From Arthrobacter beigongshangensis (GTDB lineage: Bacteria; Bacillota; Bacilli; Bacillales_A; Planococcaceae), in assembly GCF_016820585.1 (NCBI RefSeq), contig NZ_JADHDX010000001.1:1-64000 (forward strand): a stretch of DNA of 64,000 bases, read 5' to 3'. A program made the translations under genes and the position numbers. Below are positions 41,945 through 54,673 of this stretch, in pieces. Position 1 is the first letter of the stretch. Each line of letters starts with the position of its first letter. The notes beneath the pieces are model-generated. The model searched no databases, was not told the origin of the DNA, and worked only from the letters and a program-made list of their open reading frames with translations.

Positions 41945-42233
41945 TAACTCGTTGATGAGGTAAAAGTGGTTGGAATTCGTATTCACAGAGAGCCGGTGGT
42001 GCTGAAAGCCGGTAATACAACCAACCGCGACATCCCCTCGGAGTGGATTGCTGAAACTAATGCAACAATAGGCAATCTCGGGCGTAGAGAAATCTGTGCT
42101 CGTTAGCAACGAATAGACTCGTCTATTCATAAGGTAGCGAATTTGCTACGAACAAGGGTGGTACCATGAAAAGCTTTTTCATCCCTATGTAAAGAAGGAT
42201 ATTTCTTTGCGTGGATGAAAAGCTTTTTTTATT
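41945..42233 (+). promoter_or_regulatory. T-box riboswitch controlling ilvB-leuD
   Basis: The leader contains a stem I starting CGTTGATGAGG, an AGAGAGCCGGTGGTGCTGAAAGCCGG-type upper arm (in two parts), and the T-box AACAAGGGTGGTACC (42151-42165). A terminator follows: GAAAAGCTTTTTCATCC...GGATGAAAAGC with seven T (42167-42233). GGTTGG/CCAACC and GAGG/CCTC helices flank an internal loop containing ATC (42032-42034), so the specifier may be isoleucine. CTC (leucine) three bases on is the alternative, as in the B. subtilis ilv-leu T-box. Only about 30 bp separate ilvD from stem I, so transcription probably enters from ilvD. Confidence 0.92.
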
Positions 42234-42288
42234 TAATGAATTAATTGATTATTTAAATAACCATAAAACAGTAAGGAGGAGTTTGTAG

Positions 42289-44049
42289 ATGAATGCTGGA
42301 GTTCAAGCGAAGCAAGTAACAACTGAAATGGCACCGGAAACTGTGACTGAACAACAAACAAACCAACCGAAAGATGGGTCGGCTGTTCTTATTCAAGCAT
42401 TGAAGGACCAAGGTGTCGAAGTAATTTTCGGCTATCCTGGTGGGGCTGTTTTACCGATTTATGATGCGCTGTATAAAAACCCTATTTCTCACATACTTGC
42501 TCGTCATGAACAAGGTGCGATTCATGCGGCGGAAGGTTATGCACGTGTTTCTGGAAAACCTGGCGTTGTCATTGCAACATCTGGTCCAGGAGCAACGAAC
42601 CTAGTGACAGGTATTACGGATGCGATGATGGATTCGTTACCGCTAGTTGTTTTCACAGGTCAAGTTGCAAGCTCGGTTATTGGGACGGATGCCTTTCAGG
42701 AAGCCGATATTATTGGGATCACGCAACCGATTACGAAGCATAACTACCAAGTGAATAACATGGCAGATTTGCCAAGAATCATAAAAGAAGCATTTCATAT
42801 CGCTTCAACAGGGCGTAGAGGCCCAGTTCTAGTCGATATCCCGAAGGACATTGCAACTGGATTGTTCGTGCCAGTTGAAGATGCGGATACAGAAGTCAAT
42901 TTACCGGGTTACCAGCCGACAACGACTCCAAACTTTTTACAAATACAAAAAGCAGCACAAGCTATTTCCCAAGCGGAAAAGCCACTTATCCTTGCAGGTG
43001 CCGGTATTCTTCACGCACAAGCGATGGACGAATTGAAAGAATTCGTAGAAAAACATCAAATCCCGGTGACCAATACGCTTCTTGGGCTAGGGGGCATCCG
43101 TGGCGATCACGAATTATTCCTTGGAATGGCGGGTATGCACGGAACGGTCACTTCCAACATGGCACTTTATAAATGTGACGTGCTTATCAATATTGGTGCA
43201 CGCTTCGATGACAGGCTGACGGGCAATCTAGAAAAGTTCGCTCCAAACGCAAAAGTTATTCATATCGACATCGACCCTGCTGAAATCGGTAAAAACGTTC
43301 CAACGGAAATTCCGATTGTGGCAGATGCCAAAGAAGCATTGCGAGCGCTTTTAAAACAACAAATTACTGTAACAGAAACAGCTGATTGGCTAGCGTACTT
43401 AAAAGAGTCAATGAAGGAATATCCTCTATGGTACAACACCGATGACAATGCTTTACTTGCTCAACAAGCAGTAGAAATCATCCACCGAGTAACGAATGGA
43501 GATGCCATTGTCTCGACAGATGTCGGCCAGCATCAGATGTGGGCGGCACAGTATTATCCGCTGAACAATCCAGATCACTGGGTAACTTCAGGTGGACTTG
43601 GAACAATGGGATTCGGCTTCCCTGCAGCAATCGGCGCACAAATTGCAAAGCCGGATAAACGTGTTGTTGCCATTGTTGGAGATGCGGGCTTCCAAATGAC
43701 TGCACAGGAATTATCTTTACTGCAAGAGCTTCGTATTCCAGTCAAAGTTGTAATTTTAAACAACGAAGCACTTGGCATGGTTCGCCAATGGCAGGAGACG
43801 TTTTACGAGGAACGCTACTCACAGTCCTTGATACCTGTTCAACCTGATTTCGTCAAACTGGCAGAAGCCTATGACATTAAGGGGTATCGAATCAACACAT
43901 TGGAAGAAGCTGAAACAGTATTCCGAGAAGCACTTTTGTCGGATGAACCCGTTTTGATTGATTGCCGAGTGAAACGATTAGAAAACGTTTATCCGATGGT
44001 AGCGCCAGGTAAAGGCGTACATGAAATGATTGGGGTGAGCCCGAAATGA
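42289..44049 (+). CDS. ilvB: acetolactate synthase large subunit
   Basis: A 586-aa ThDP enzyme that condenses pyruvate with pyruvate or 2-ketobutyrate. The catalytic glutamate lies in [16 protein letters not shown]. The ThDP/Mg site is [11 protein letters not shown]...[13 protein letters not shown]. The first 30 residues are a low-conservation extension rich in T, Q and E. AAGGAGGAG precedes ATG 42289. First gene after the T-box. It overlaps ilvN by 4 bp (ATGA). Confidence 0.96.
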   Translation: MNAGVQAKQVTTEMAPETVTEQQTNQPKDGSAVLIQALKDQGVEVIFGYPGGAVLPIYDALYKNPISHILARHEQGAIHAAEGYARVSGKPGVVIATSGPGATNLVTGITDAMMDSLPLVVFTGQVASSVIGTDAFQEADIIGITQPITKHNYQVNNMADLPRIIKEAFHIASTGRRGPVLVDIPKDIATGLFVPVEDADTEVNLPGYQPTTTPNFLQIQKAAQAISQAEKPLILAGAGILHAQAMDELKEFVEKHQIPVTNTLLGLGGIRGDHELFLGMAGMHGTVTSNMALYKCDVLINIGARFDDRLTGNLEKFAPNAKVIHIDIDPAEIGKNVPTEIPIVADAKEALRALLKQQITVTETADWLAYLKESMKEYPLWYNTDDNALLAQQAVEIIHRVTNGDAIVSTDVGQHQMWAAQYYPLNNPDHWVTSGGLGTMGFGFPAAIGAQIAKPDKRVVAIVGDAGFQMTAQELSLLQELRIPVKVVILNNEALGMVRQWQETFYEERYSQSLIPVQPDFVKLAEAYDIKGYRINTLEEAETVFREALLSDEPVLIDCRVKRLENVYPMVAPGKGVHEMIGVSPK

Positions 44050-44564
44050 GAAGAGTCATTACTGTAACGGTTATTAATCAAAGTGGTGTTTTGAACCGGG
44101 TCACGGGTCTATTGATGAAAAGGCAGTTCAACATTGAAAGCATTACTGTCGGTCACACAGACCAGCCCGACAGGTCCAAAATGACGTTCATCGTCAATGT
44201 GAATGATGAACAAAAAATTGAGCAGCTCGTTAAACAGCTATCCAAACAAATTGATGTCTTGAAAGTCAATGATATTACAGACAAATCCATTGTTATGCGG
44301 GAGCTTGCTTTAGTAAAAGTCATTTCACCGCCTCATGTTAGAAGTGAAATGAACAGCATCATCGAGCCATTCCGGGCGAGAATTCTCGACTCTAGTAAAA
44401 GCGTGGTGACCTATCAAGTCGTCGGTCATCCGGAAAAAATTGAAGCATTCATTGAATTGCTCAAACCATACGGCATCAAGGAATTGACGCGAACAGGTGC
44501 AACAGCGATGACACGCGATATGCAAAAAATCCAGTCACCACAGTTATCGATTTTAAAACAGTAA
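44046..44564 (+). CDS. ilvN: acetolactate synthase small (regulatory) subunit
   Basis: A 172-aa regulatory subunit, called ilvH in B. subtilis. The N-terminal ACT domain begins [22 protein letters not shown] and is the usual valine feedback site. A second ACT-like domain covers about 85-160 ([16 protein letters not shown]). Overlap with ilvB implies coupled translation of the two subunits. Confidence 0.95.
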   Translation: MRRVITVTVINQSGVLNRVTGLLMKRQFNIESITVGHTDQPDRSKMTFIVNVNDEQKIEQLVKQLSKQIDVLKVNDITDKSIVMRELALVKVISPPHVRSEMNSIIEPFRARILDSSKSVVTYQVVGHPEKIEAFIELLKPYGIKELTRTGATAMTRDMQKIQSPQLSILKQ

Positions 44565-44619
44565 CGAAGAATTCATGGTATACCCATATGATTCTATAAA
44601 AAAACAAACAACCTACTAG

Positions 44620-47203
<2,584 letters not shown>

Positions 47204-47222
47204 AACAAGGAGGAGAAGTCCT

Positions 47223-48323
47223 ATGGAAAAGAGAGTAGCGGTATTACCAGGCGATGGAATTGGACCAGAAGTGACGGCGGCAGCAGTAAAGGTGCTAGAA
47301 ACGATTGGAAGACGCTTTAATCATACATTTCATATTGAATACGGGGCAATCGGTGGCAATGCGATTGACCAATTTAACAATCCACTTCCGGATGAAACAA
47401 TTAAGCTTTGCGAAAAGAGTGATGCCGTTCTCCTCGGAGCAGTAGGCGGACCAAAATGGGATCAGAATCCATCGGAGCTACGTCCAGAAAAAGGGCTATT
47501 GGCTATCCGGAAACATTTTGACCTGTTTGCTAATCTTCGTCCGGTAGCTGCAGTACCATCTTTACTCCATGCATCTCCTCTAAAAGAAGAAGTGGCGAAG
47601 GATGTCAACATGATGATTGTCCGCGAGTTAACGGGCGGCATCTACTTTGGTCAACCGAGTAGACGGACAGAGAGTGCGGCCGTTGACTCACTCGTATATA
47701 CACGAGATGAGATTGAGCGTATTGTGGAAAAAGCATTTGAATTGGCTAGACTGCGTCGCGGAAAAGTGACGTCTGTCGATAAAGCAAACGTGCTAGAATC
47801 CAGTAAGCTATGGCGTGAAGTGGTGGAAGAGAAGAAAAAAGCGTATCCAGATATCGAAGTGGAGCACGCATTAGTCGACTCTTGTGCGATGAAATTAATT
47901 ACGAATCCGGCAGCATTTGATGTTGTCGTTACTGAAAATATGTTTGGTGACATTTTGAGTGATGAGGCATCTGTTATTACGGGGTCTCTTGGTGTGTTGC
48001 CATCCGCGAGTATTAACGGGGATAACTTTGGATTATATGAGCCAGTTCATGGGTCAGCTCCTGAAATCGCAGGTCAAGATATTGCCAATCCAGCAGCAAC
48101 GATTTTATCGGTTGCGATGATGTTGAAATATTCCTTTGACTTGAAAACAGAGGCGGCAGCGATTGAAGCAGCGGTTAACACAGTGTTCGAGGACGGCTTC
48201 TTCACAGCGGATCTTGCTTCACCGGGACAACGGGTTTTATCGACAAAAGAATGGGCTGCCAAAGTTGTGGATGAATTAGATACGCAATTCGTTTCCAATA
48301 GCATTATGTTTTCATACGTTTAA
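47223..48323 (+). CDS. leuB: 3-isopropylmalate dehydrogenase
   Basis: A 366-aa NAD-dependent decarboxylating dehydrogenase. LPGDGIGPEV at the N-terminus, LLGAVGGPKWD, RELTGGIYFG, and the cofactor-site EPVHGSAPEIAGQDIANPAA are intact. AAGGAGG precedes ATG 47223. A hairpin and a second terminator lie between it and leuC, so leuCD may be partly uncoupled from the upstream operon. Confidence 0.96.
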   Translation: MEKRVAVLPGDGIGPEVTAAAVKVLETIGRRFNHTFHIEYGAIGGNAIDQFNNPLPDETIKLCEKSDAVLLGAVGGPKWDQNPSELRPEKGLLAIRKHFDLFANLRPVAAVPSLLHASPLKEEVAKDVNMMIVRELTGGIYFGQPSRRTESAAVDSLVYTRDEIERIVEKAFELARLRRGKVTSVDKANVLESSKLWREVVEEKKKAYPDIEVEHALVDSCAMKLITNPAAFDVVVTENMFGDILSDEASVITGSLGVLPSASINGDNFGLYEPVHGSAPEIAGQDIANPAATILSVAMMLKYSFDLKTEAAAIEAAVNTVFEDGFFTADLASPGQRVLSTKEWAAKVVDELDTQFVSNSIMFSYV

Positions 48324-48362
48324 TTTAATTCAGCTTGGCCAAAAGCCCAGCTGAATTAAATT
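48321..48362. other. hairpin after leuB
   Basis: AATTTAATTCAGCT pairs perfectly with AGCTGAATTAAATT around TGGCCAAAAGCCC. The last leuB codons enter the stem. No T-run follows, so it is more a pause or processing hairpin than a terminator. Confidence 0.7.
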
Positions 48363-48460
48363 AGGCCTCCGGCGGATGTCACAGATTTTGAAAGGAGTTA
48401 ATTGAGCAAGCTCAATTCAAAATCTGGACGCAAATACGCCAAGGCGTATTTGATTGAAGT
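48363..48460. repeat. dispersed element between leuB and leuC
   Basis: GCCTCCGGCGGATGTCACAG starts a block with internal complementary parts: CAGATTTTGAA...TTCAAAATCTG, and ACGCC-AAGGCGT. I recall similar CCTCCGGCGGATGTCACAGA...ACGCCAAGGCGT elements in Planococcaceae genomes. Noncoding. Confidence 0.5.
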
Positions 48461-48466
48461 ACATTA

Positions 48467-48513
48467 AAAAGAGGGAATGGGCATACCGTCCATCTTCCCT
48501 CTTAGATTTTTTA
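48467..48513 (+). terminator. terminator-like hairpin upstream of leuC
   Basis: AAGAGGGAATGG...CCATCTTCCCTCTT stem followed by AGATTTTTTAT. It stands within an otherwise co-directional leu operon. Confidence 0.75.
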
Positions 48514-48544
48514 TAAGTATCTATAATAGGAAGGAGAAGCACAC

Positions 48545-49954
48545 ATGGCTAAAAATATTATTGAGAAGATTTGGGATCAGCATGTCGTATACGAAGAACA
48601 GGGGAAGCCGGATTTGCTCTATATCGACCTTCATTTATTACATGAGGTGACTTCTCCACAGGCATTTGAAGGGCTAAGATTGGCGAATCGGACTGTACGA
48701 CGTCCTGATTTATGCTTTGCGACGATGGACCATAACGTTCCAACGCGTAACAGGAATGCCATTAAAGATCCGATTGCGCGGAAGCAAATTAACACGTTGC
48801 AATCCAATTGTGATGAATTCGGCATTGAGCTTGCGAATATGGATCACCCAGACCAAGGAATTGTTCATATTATCGGACCAGAACTTGGACTGACACAACC
48901 GGGGAAAACAATTGTTTGTGGAGATAGCCATACGTCAACACATGGTGCGTTTGGAGCGATTGCATTCGGTATCGGAACGAGTGAAGTGGAGCACGTCCTC
49001 TCGACACAAACGCTATGGCAAGCCAAGCCGAAAACGATGGAAATCCGCATCAATGGAAAACTTGGTTTCGGTGTGACAGCAAAAGACATTATTTTAGCGA
49101 TCATTGCGAAGTTTGGCATCGATATGGGAACAGGGCATATCGCAGAATATACAGGTGAAGCGATCCGAAATCTAACGATGGAGGAACGGATGACGATTTG
49201 TAATATGTCGATTGAAGCAGGCGCGAAAGCCGGTTTAATCAGCCCGGACGAAACGACAGTTGCTTACTTAAAAGGTCGCAGATATGTTCCAGAAGGGGAA
49301 GCATTCGACGAGGCGGCGGCATCTTGGTTGTCCCTTGCATCTGACGAAGGCGCGACATATGACAAAGTTGTTGAAATTGATGCTGATGAAATCGAACCAT
49401 TTGTGACATGGGGAACAAACCCAGCGATGGGATCAGGTATTTCAGCGCATGTCCCTTATGCGAAGGACTTTGAATCGGAGTCAGACAAAGAGGCTTTGAA
49501 GCAGGCGCTTGCTTATATGGGACTTGAAGAAGGAGTACCTTTGACTTCTATTGATATCCAACATGTATTTATTGGTTCCTGTACAAATGCAAGACTAAGC
49601 GATTTGCGTGCTGCTGCCAAGGTGATTGAAGGGAAGAAAGTCCATTCATCCGTGACTGCAATTGTCGTGCCTGGTTCACGTACGGTTAAAAAACAGGCGG
49701 AAGATGAAGGACTCGATGCTATTTTCCAAGCAGCAGGATTCGAATGGCGAGAGTCAGGTTGCAGTATGTGTCTGGCAATGAATGATGACGTTGTGCCAGC
49801 TGGAGAACGTTGTGCTTCGACGTCAAACCGTAACTTCGAAGGACGTCAAGGTGCCGGTGCTCGTACACATCTAATGAGCCCAGCGATGGCGGCTGCTTCG
49901 GCAATTGCAGGCCACTTCGTTGACGTCAGAGAATTACAAAGTACAAATGCATAA
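48545..49954 (+). CDS. leuC: 3-isopropylmalate dehydratase large subunit
   Basis: A 469-aa aconitase-family subunit carrying the 4Fe-4S cluster. Its cysteines lie in [14 protein letters not shown] (about 345) and in [11 protein letters not shown] (about 405). [10 protein letters not shown] and [13 protein letters not shown] are typical active-site blocks. Ribosome site AAGGAG precedes ATG 48545. It pairs with leuD 18 bp downstream to isomerise isopropylmalate. Confidence 0.96.
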   Translation: MAKNIIEKIWDQHVVYEEQGKPDLLYIDLHLLHEVTSPQAFEGLRLANRTVRRPDLCFATMDHNVPTRNRNAIKDPIARKQINTLQSNCDEFGIELANMDHPDQGIVHIIGPELGLTQPGKTIVCGDSHTSTHGAFGAIAFGIGTSEVEHVLSTQTLWQAKPKTMEIRINGKLGFGVTAKDIILAIIAKFGIDMGTGHIAEYTGEAIRNLTMEERMTICNMSIEAGAKAGLISPDETTVAYLKGRRYVPEGEAFDEAAASWLSLASDEGATYDKVVEIDADEIEPFVTWGTNPAMGSGISAHVPYAKDFESESDKEALKQALAYMGLEEGVPLTSIDIQHVFIGSCTNARLSDLRAAAKVIEGKKVHSSVTAIVVPGSRTVKKQAEDEGLDAIFQAAGFEWRESGCSMCLAMNDDVVPAGERCASTSNRNFEGRQGAGARTHLMSPAMAAASAIAGHFVDVRELQSTNA

Positions 49955-49971
49955 CGGAGGGAGATGAGTAG

Positions 49972-50565
49972 ATGGAACCGATTAATGAAGTGAACAGTGT
50001 TGTAACGCCACTTGATCGTAAAAACGTAGATACAGACCAAATTATTTCGAAAGAATTTCTTAAACGGATTGAGCGTACCGGATTCGGTAAATATGTATTC
50101 TATCACTGGCGTTTTAATGAGGATGGCAGTGAAATAAAAGATTTCGTGCTCAACGATGAGCGATTCAAAGGATCGAAAATTTTGGTTGCTCATGAAAACT
50201 TCGGTTGTGGCTCTTCTCGTGAGCATGCACCTTGGTCCATTTTAGATTATGGATTCAATGTCGTCATCGCTCCGAGTTTTGCAGATATTTTTCACAACAA
50301 CTGTATGAAGAATGGCCTGCTTCCTATTAAATTAACGGTTTCTGAAGTAGAAGAGTTGTTGGCGAATGGTCAACAGCAGCCTTATTCGGTAGAGGTTAAT
50401 TTAGAAAAGCAAACGGTGACAGGACAGGATGGCAAGACGTATTCGTTTGACATTGACCCGTACTACAAACAAATGTTGTTAAATGGTTGGGATGAGATTT
50501 CGTTGACTTTCCAATATGAAGATCATATTGCGAAGTACGAGGAACGAGTGAAACAGTCAGTATAA
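49972..50565 (+). CDS. leuD: 3-isopropylmalate dehydratase small subunit
   Basis: A 197-aa swivel-domain subunit. LDRKNVDTDQIISKEFLKRI and ENFGCGSSREHAPW are the signature blocks, the latter holding substrate-binding residues. ACGGAGGGAG precedes the ATG. It is the last gene of the operon, followed by a strong terminator. Confidence 0.95.
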   Translation: MEPINEVNSVVTPLDRKNVDTDQIISKEFLKRIERTGFGKYVFYHWRFNEDGSEIKDFVLNDERFKGSKILVAHENFGCGSSREHAPWSILDYGFNVVIAPSFADIFHNNCMKNGLLPIKLTVSEVEELLANGQQQPYSVEVNLEKQTVTGQDGKTYSFDIDPYYKQMLLNGWDEISLTFQYEDHIAKYEERVKQSV

Positions 50566-50572
50566 TAGAAGA

Positions 50573-50622
50573 GGCTATCTAGGAAGTTAGTTTACACTGA
50601 CTACCTAGATAGCCCCAATTTT
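50573..50622 (+). terminator. terminator of the ilv-leu operon
   Basis: GGCTATCTAGG (50573) pairs with CCTAGATAGCC (50604) around a TAGT...ACTGACTA inner segment; AATTTTTA follows. Confidence 0.87.
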
Positions 50623-50671
50623 TATATTACACCAAAATATTGTTTTCATTACGTCGACAAGCATTATCGGA

Positions 50672-50795
50672 AGGTTTTCAATCAATTGCAGAAAGTTATC
50701 GATCAATTTGGAGTCATTATCAATCAATTGCCAAGAGTTATCGATCAATTCAAGGCCGTTATCAATCAATTCAGCAGAGTTATCGTCATTTAGCT
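50672..50795 (+). repeat. 21-bp repeat array with a third word (TTATCRATCAATT)
   Basis: The core ATCAATT recurs at 50681, 50702, 50723, 50744 and 50765, exactly 21 bp apart each time. It is preceded alternately by TTTTCA, GTTATCG or ATTATCA. A degenerate sixth unit (GTTATCGTCATT) follows. It lies just after the ilv-leu terminator and before the convergent collagen-like gene. Confidence 0.85.
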
Positions 50796-50872
50796 CATCG
50801 AAGTGGCAAAGCTCTAAGAAGAATCTTGTTCTTGTTTATCTCCTTTTTAAAGCTTCTTTACACGCACTTGTA

Positions 50873-53122
50873 TTAATTGATGCTCAAGCCTGCACTTGCT
50901 TCTCCTGTCAAAGTGTTTACTAGATTAATACCGCTAGCAGTTGCAGAAAATACCATTAACAAACGGTCACCTGCATTGACATTAAAAGAGAAGCCACTTG
51001 CGGTATCGGCAACTGCCGTACCAATCGAGATTGTGCTAGGGAACGCTAGATTTACTGTGACGCCAGTAGCGTTAAAGGTGCTGCTATCCCCGATTGCACG
51101 ATATATTTCCGCATGAACAGTCATTGTGGACAATGGAAGGTTCAACCCGACAGTACTTCTGAAAAATGCTGATATACTTGTCAGTGTTCCTGTACGAGGA
51201 ACCATAAAGGCTAAGTTGCTAAGAGCTGGAAGTGTGAATGAACCGCCAGCGATGGAAACGCCGGCCATAGAAGTCCCAAACCCTATAAGGGCTGGAGTGC
51301 CGACTAATCCTAAGGCTAACGTGTTCAATGTGACGATTGAAGTTCCAGAAGCAAATGGAATTAGCGCGCTAACACCCGGAATCCCTTGAGTTCCAGTTTC
51401 CCCCGTAGGTCCGGTTGGCCCTGTAGGTCCAGTGGCGCCAGTAGGTCCTGTTACGCCTTGAATTCCCTGGATTCCCTGAGGTCCAGTGTCTCCCGTTATC
51501 CCTTGAATCCCTTGGATTCCCTGCGGTCCAGTGTCTCCCGTTATCCCTTGTATACCTTGAATCCCTTGAGGTCCAGTCGCCCCGGTAGGTCCTGTAACAC
51601 CTTGAATCCCTTGGATTCCCTGCGGTCCAGTGTCTCCCGTTATTCCTTGTATACCTTGAATTCCTTGAGGTCCAGTCGCCCCGGTAGGTCCTGTAACACC
51701 TTGAATCCCTTGGATTCCCTGCGGTCCAGTGTCTCCCGTTATTCCTTGTATACCTTGAATTCCTTGAGGTCCAGTCGCCCCCGTAGGTCCGGTTGGCCCT
51801 GTAGGTCCAGTGGCGCCAGTAGGTCCGGTAACGCCTTGAATCCCCTGGATTCCCTGCGGTCCAGTGTCTCCCGTTATTCCTTGTATACCTTGAATCCCTT
51901 GCGGTCCAGTCGCCCCTGTAGGTCCAGTCGCACCAGTGGGTCCTATTACGCCTTGAATCCCCTGGATTCCCTGCGGTCCAGTGTCTCCCGTTATTCCTTG
52001 TATACCTTGAATCCCTTGCTGTCCAGTCGCCCCTGTAGGTCCAGTCGCACCAGTGGGTCCTATTACGCCTTGAATCCCCTGAATTCCCTGCGGTCCAGTG
52101 TCTCCCGTTATTCCTTGTATACCTTGAATCCCTTGAGGCCCAGTCGCCCCGGTAGGTCCTGTAGGTCCTGTTACGCCTTGAATTCCCTGAATTCCCTGCG
52201 GTCCAGTGTCTCCTGTTATTCCTTGTATTCCTTGAATCCCTTGAGGTCCAGTTGCCCCCGTAGATCCTGTAGGTCCAGTGGCACCAGTAGGTCCCGTCAC
52301 GCCTTGAATCCCTTGTGGTCCGGTTGCTCCAGTCGCTCCCGTTACACCTTGGACCCCTTGAGGTCCAGTTGCCCCCGTAGATCCTGTAGGTCCTGTAGGT
52401 CCAGTGGCACCAGTAGGTCCGGTAACGCCTTGAATCCCTTGTGGTCCGGTTGCTCCAGTCGCTCCAGTTACACCTTGGATCCCTTGAGGTCCAGTTGCCC
52501 CCGTAGATCCTGTAGGTCCTGTAGGTCCAGTGGCACCAGTAGGTCCGGTAACGCCTTGAATCCCTTGTGGTCCGGTTGCTCCAGTCGCCCCCGTTGGACC
52601 TGTACCACCTGTTTGTCCAGTCGCTCCGGTTACACCTTGAATACCTTGGGTCCCTTGAGGTCCTTGTGCTCCCGTTACGCCTTGAATCCCCTGAACTCCT
52701 TGAGGTCCTTGTGCTCCAGTTACACCTTGAATTCCCTGAATCCCCTGAGGTCCAGTTGCCCCCGTTGCGCCCGTTGCGCCTGTTGCGCCTGTTGCGCCCG
52801 TTGCGCCTGTTGCGCCTGTTGCGCCCGTTGCGCCTGTTGCGCCCGTTGCGCCTGTTGCGCCCGTTGCGCCTGTTGCGCCTGTTGCACCTGTTGCTCCTGT
52901 TGCTCCAGTCGGTCCAGTCGGTCCAGTTGCACCAGTGATTCCCATTGGACCTTGGGCTCCTGTAGGTCCTGGTGGTCCAGTAGGTCCGGTCGGTCCAGTC
53001 GCTCCTTGACATTGACAACAATATGAGCAGTTATTGCATTCGCAACACTCATTACATCCACTGCAACTACTAGATTCATTACATTTACTAGATTGTTGCC
53101 GCATATAATTATAAAAATTCAT
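50873..53122 (-). CDS. collagen-like spore-surface protein (BclA/BclB type)
   Basis: A 749-aa protein. A short N-terminus ([10 protein letters not shown]) leads into a cysteine-rich stretch (about 14-39, ten or more Cys). A long G-x-y collagen region covers about 40-590, with a run of GAT triplets near 70-125, then blocks of [10 protein letters not shown] and (V/I)TGDTGPQG. The globular tail (about 595-749, starting [10 protein letters not shown]) resembles the BclB C-terminal domain of exosporium glycoproteins. No signal peptide is present, as for spore-coat proteins made in the mother cell. GT-rich triplets supply threonines for O-glycosylation. The ribosome site GGAAAGGAGGG is clear. Repeat number is probably variable. 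Confidence 0.88.
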   Translation of the reverse strand: MNFYNYMRQQSSKCNESSSCSGCNECCECNNCSYCCQCQGATGPTGPTGPPGPTGAQGPMGITGATGPTGPTGATGATGATGATGATGATGATGATGATGATGATGATGATGATGATGATGATGPQGIQGIQGVTGAQGPQGVQGIQGVTGAQGPQGTQGIQGVTGATGQTGGTGPTGATGATGPQGIQGVTGPTGATGPTGPTGSTGATGPQGIQGVTGATGATGPQGIQGVTGPTGATGPTGPTGSTGATGPQGVQGVTGATGATGPQGIQGVTGPTGATGPTGSTGATGPQGIQGIQGITGDTGPQGIQGIQGVTGPTGPTGATGPQGIQGIQGITGDTGPQGIQGIQGVIGPTGATGPTGATGQQGIQGIQGITGDTGPQGIQGIQGVIGPTGATGPTGATGPQGIQGIQGITGDTGPQGIQGIQGVTGPTGATGPTGPTGPTGATGPQGIQGIQGITGDTGPQGIQGIQGVTGPTGATGPQGIQGIQGITGDTGPQGIQGIQGVTGPTGATGPQGIQGIQGITGDTGPQGIQGIQGITGDTGPQGIQGIQGVTGPTGATGPTGPTGPTGETGTQGIPGVSALIPFASGTSIVTLNTLALGLVGTPALIGFGTSMAGVSIAGGSFTLPALSNLAFMVPRTGTLTSISAFFRSTVGLNLPLSTMTVHAEIYRAIGDSSTFNATGVTVNLAFPSTISIGTAVADTASGFSFNVNAGDRLLMVFSATASGINLVNTLTGEASAGLSIN
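51380..53010 (-). repeat. collagen-coding tandem repeats (9-bp and longer periods)
   Basis: Triplet-of-codons repeats. 52760-52890 is a near-pure 9-bp repeat (GTTGCGCCY on the plus strand). 51430-52300 holds longer blocks repeating at intervals of about 120-130 bp built from GGTCCAGTGTCTCCCGTTAT and TTGTATACCTTGAAT. The strong repetition explains the long open frames on both strands. Prone to length change. Confidence 0.85.
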
Positions 53123-53381
53123 TTTATCCCTCCTTTCCGTAACATCTTATTCGCAATAGAGATGAAGGGACGGGCAATCAACTATTTGCGTTTAAAATAC
53201 TTACATAGATGAGTCAATTTAATAATTGGCTATTTCATCCTAAAAAAACTAAGCGCGATATGATTATTCGTTTTGATATTCATTTATATGGCGCATTATT
53301 TACGCAGTCTGCAACGATGTCCAACCAATTCCCCGTTGATTGTAGCTAAAATCACCATCGTTCCGGTTTAAGGTTAATTGC

Positions 53382-54461
53382 TCAATTATTATCTATTTTC
53401 AACATATCCTCTAAATATTTTTTATTGCCGACTATCCTATCATCCGTCGGTTTATACTTTCTGGCTAACTCGTTATGGTGATAAGCTTTTTCATATTGTT
53501 TCAATCGATCATAGAGAACGCATAATTGAAGATGTGGTAACCAAGTAGAAAATGCTGTGCTTTGAAAACTTAGCTGCTGTTGTTCTTCATATAGCAACGC
53601 CCTATGGTACCAGTGAATAGCTACTTCGTTTTTGCCTTGTTCCATAAAGTAATAGCCAAGTCGACAACAAGTCTCAGGTCGCGGAACGTCATAGGTAAGA
53701 GTTTGTAAAGTTGCGTGCAGTGCACTTTCTTCGTCATTTAATTCATAATAGCAATTGGCGAGCTTCAAACATGCCCGAATATTATCCTCCACCCAGCCTA
53801 ATTTTGAATCTAGAAACTGCCTATAATAATGGCTAGCTTCTTCAAAAAGACTATGATCCATTAGCTCATTGGCATAATAGAATGTATCCCGTGGAGAGAG
53901 TGTTTCACCTGATTCAATCAACTTACGATAAATCCTAAGATTACGCTCGCTATCATGGGTTAAGGGGCAGTGGGTGACGGCGGCATCTCCATCCATTAGA
54001 TTTCCCGATACAGAAAGAAACTCATGTACTGCGCCAATCCACTGAAAATGATTTTCTCTTTTAACTAAGCGGTATCTTCTCAATCGGGAAGTTACATTTC
54101 CCACCTCATCAAAACTTAAATGGTAGTTCAATGAAACGGCATCGGTTGCAGGAGACAACGACTGCTTTAGCAATATGAACTTCTTGCGGTCTTCTTCTGT
54201 AAAAATATCATCGGCATCCAACCAAAGAATATAGTCCTGCGTCGCCTGTTGAAATGAAAAATTACGTGCTGCTGCAAAATCATCGACCCATTGAAAATCA
54301 ACAATACGGTTTGTATACTTTTTCACAATTTCTTTTGTTCGGTCACTCGAACCTGTATCTACGATAATTATCTCATCGACTAGCCCACTAACCGACTCCA
54401 AGCATCTTCCGATGACCTCTTCCTCATTTTTTACAATCATGCATAAACTAATTGTGATCAT
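53382..54461 (-). CDS. family 2 glycosyltransferase with TPR-like C-terminus
   Basis: A 359-aa cytoplasmic GT2 (GT-A fold) enzyme. The N-terminal domain shows ITISLCMIVKNEEEVIGRCL (20 residues), DEIIIVDTGSSDRT and the DxD motif in LWLDADD (about 80-86). The C-terminal half (about 200-355) is helical with TPR-like repeats (ALHATLQTL, AIHWYHRALLYEE, AYHHNELARKY). ATG 54461 is chosen because GGAGGGATAAAA precedes it; the longer frame to 54530 lacks a site. It is immediately upstream of the collagen-like gene on the same strand, with a closely similar GGAGGGATAAAA leader. It may glycosylate the collagen threonines, but this is inference. Confidence 0.85.
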   Translation of the reverse strand: MITISLCMIVKNEEEVIGRCLESVSGLVDEIIIVDTGSSDRTKEIVKKYTNRIVDFQWVDDFAAARNFSFQQATQDYILWLDADDIFTEEDRKKFILLKQSLSPATDAVSLNYHLSFDEVGNVTSRLRRYRLVKRENHFQWIGAVHEFLSVSGNLMDGDAAVTHCPLTHDSERNLRIYRKLIESGETLSPRDTFYYANELMDHSLFEEASHYYRQFLDSKLGWVEDNIRACLKLANCYYELNDEESALHATLQTLTYDVPRPETCCRLGYYFMEQGKNEVAIHWYHRALLYEEQQQLSFQSTAFSTWLPHLQLCVLYDRLKQYEKAYHHNELARKYKPTDDRIVGNKKYLEDMLKIDNN

Positions 54462-54602
54462 TTTTATCCCTCCGAGCATTTTCATTCTATGTATATGCGA
54501 AAGAGAATAGTGTGGTAATGCAAGGGGCAACTAGCTAGGCAGGAGGCATCTTCAAGCGCTAATTACTGAGCGTAGATCAGCATCTATTTTACGAAAAGCG
54601 TA

Positions 54603-54650
54603 TTGACAACTAAATCTCTTTGTTGTTATAGTGTGTGTAACCGGTTACAC
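54603..54650 (+). promoter_or_regulatory. rbs promoter with LacI-type operator / cre-like site
   Basis: TTGACA (54603-54608) is followed by TTATAG (-10 region, about 54626). Then comes a perfect 16-bp palindrome GTGTAACCGGTTACAC (54635-54650). The palindrome fits both a LacI/RbsR operator and the CcpA cre consensus (TGWNANCGNTNWCA), so ribose induction and glucose repression may act at one site. Confidence 0.8.
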
Positions 54651-54673
54651 ATTAGGTTGAAGGGGTGTACTAG

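Noticed and set aside
51386..53026. 546-aa plus-strand frame antisense to the collagen gene, and a 550-aa shifted minus frame
   Set aside because: Composition is the shadow of the G-x-y repeat; no ribosome site or family match, whereas the 749-aa frame has a clear start and domains.
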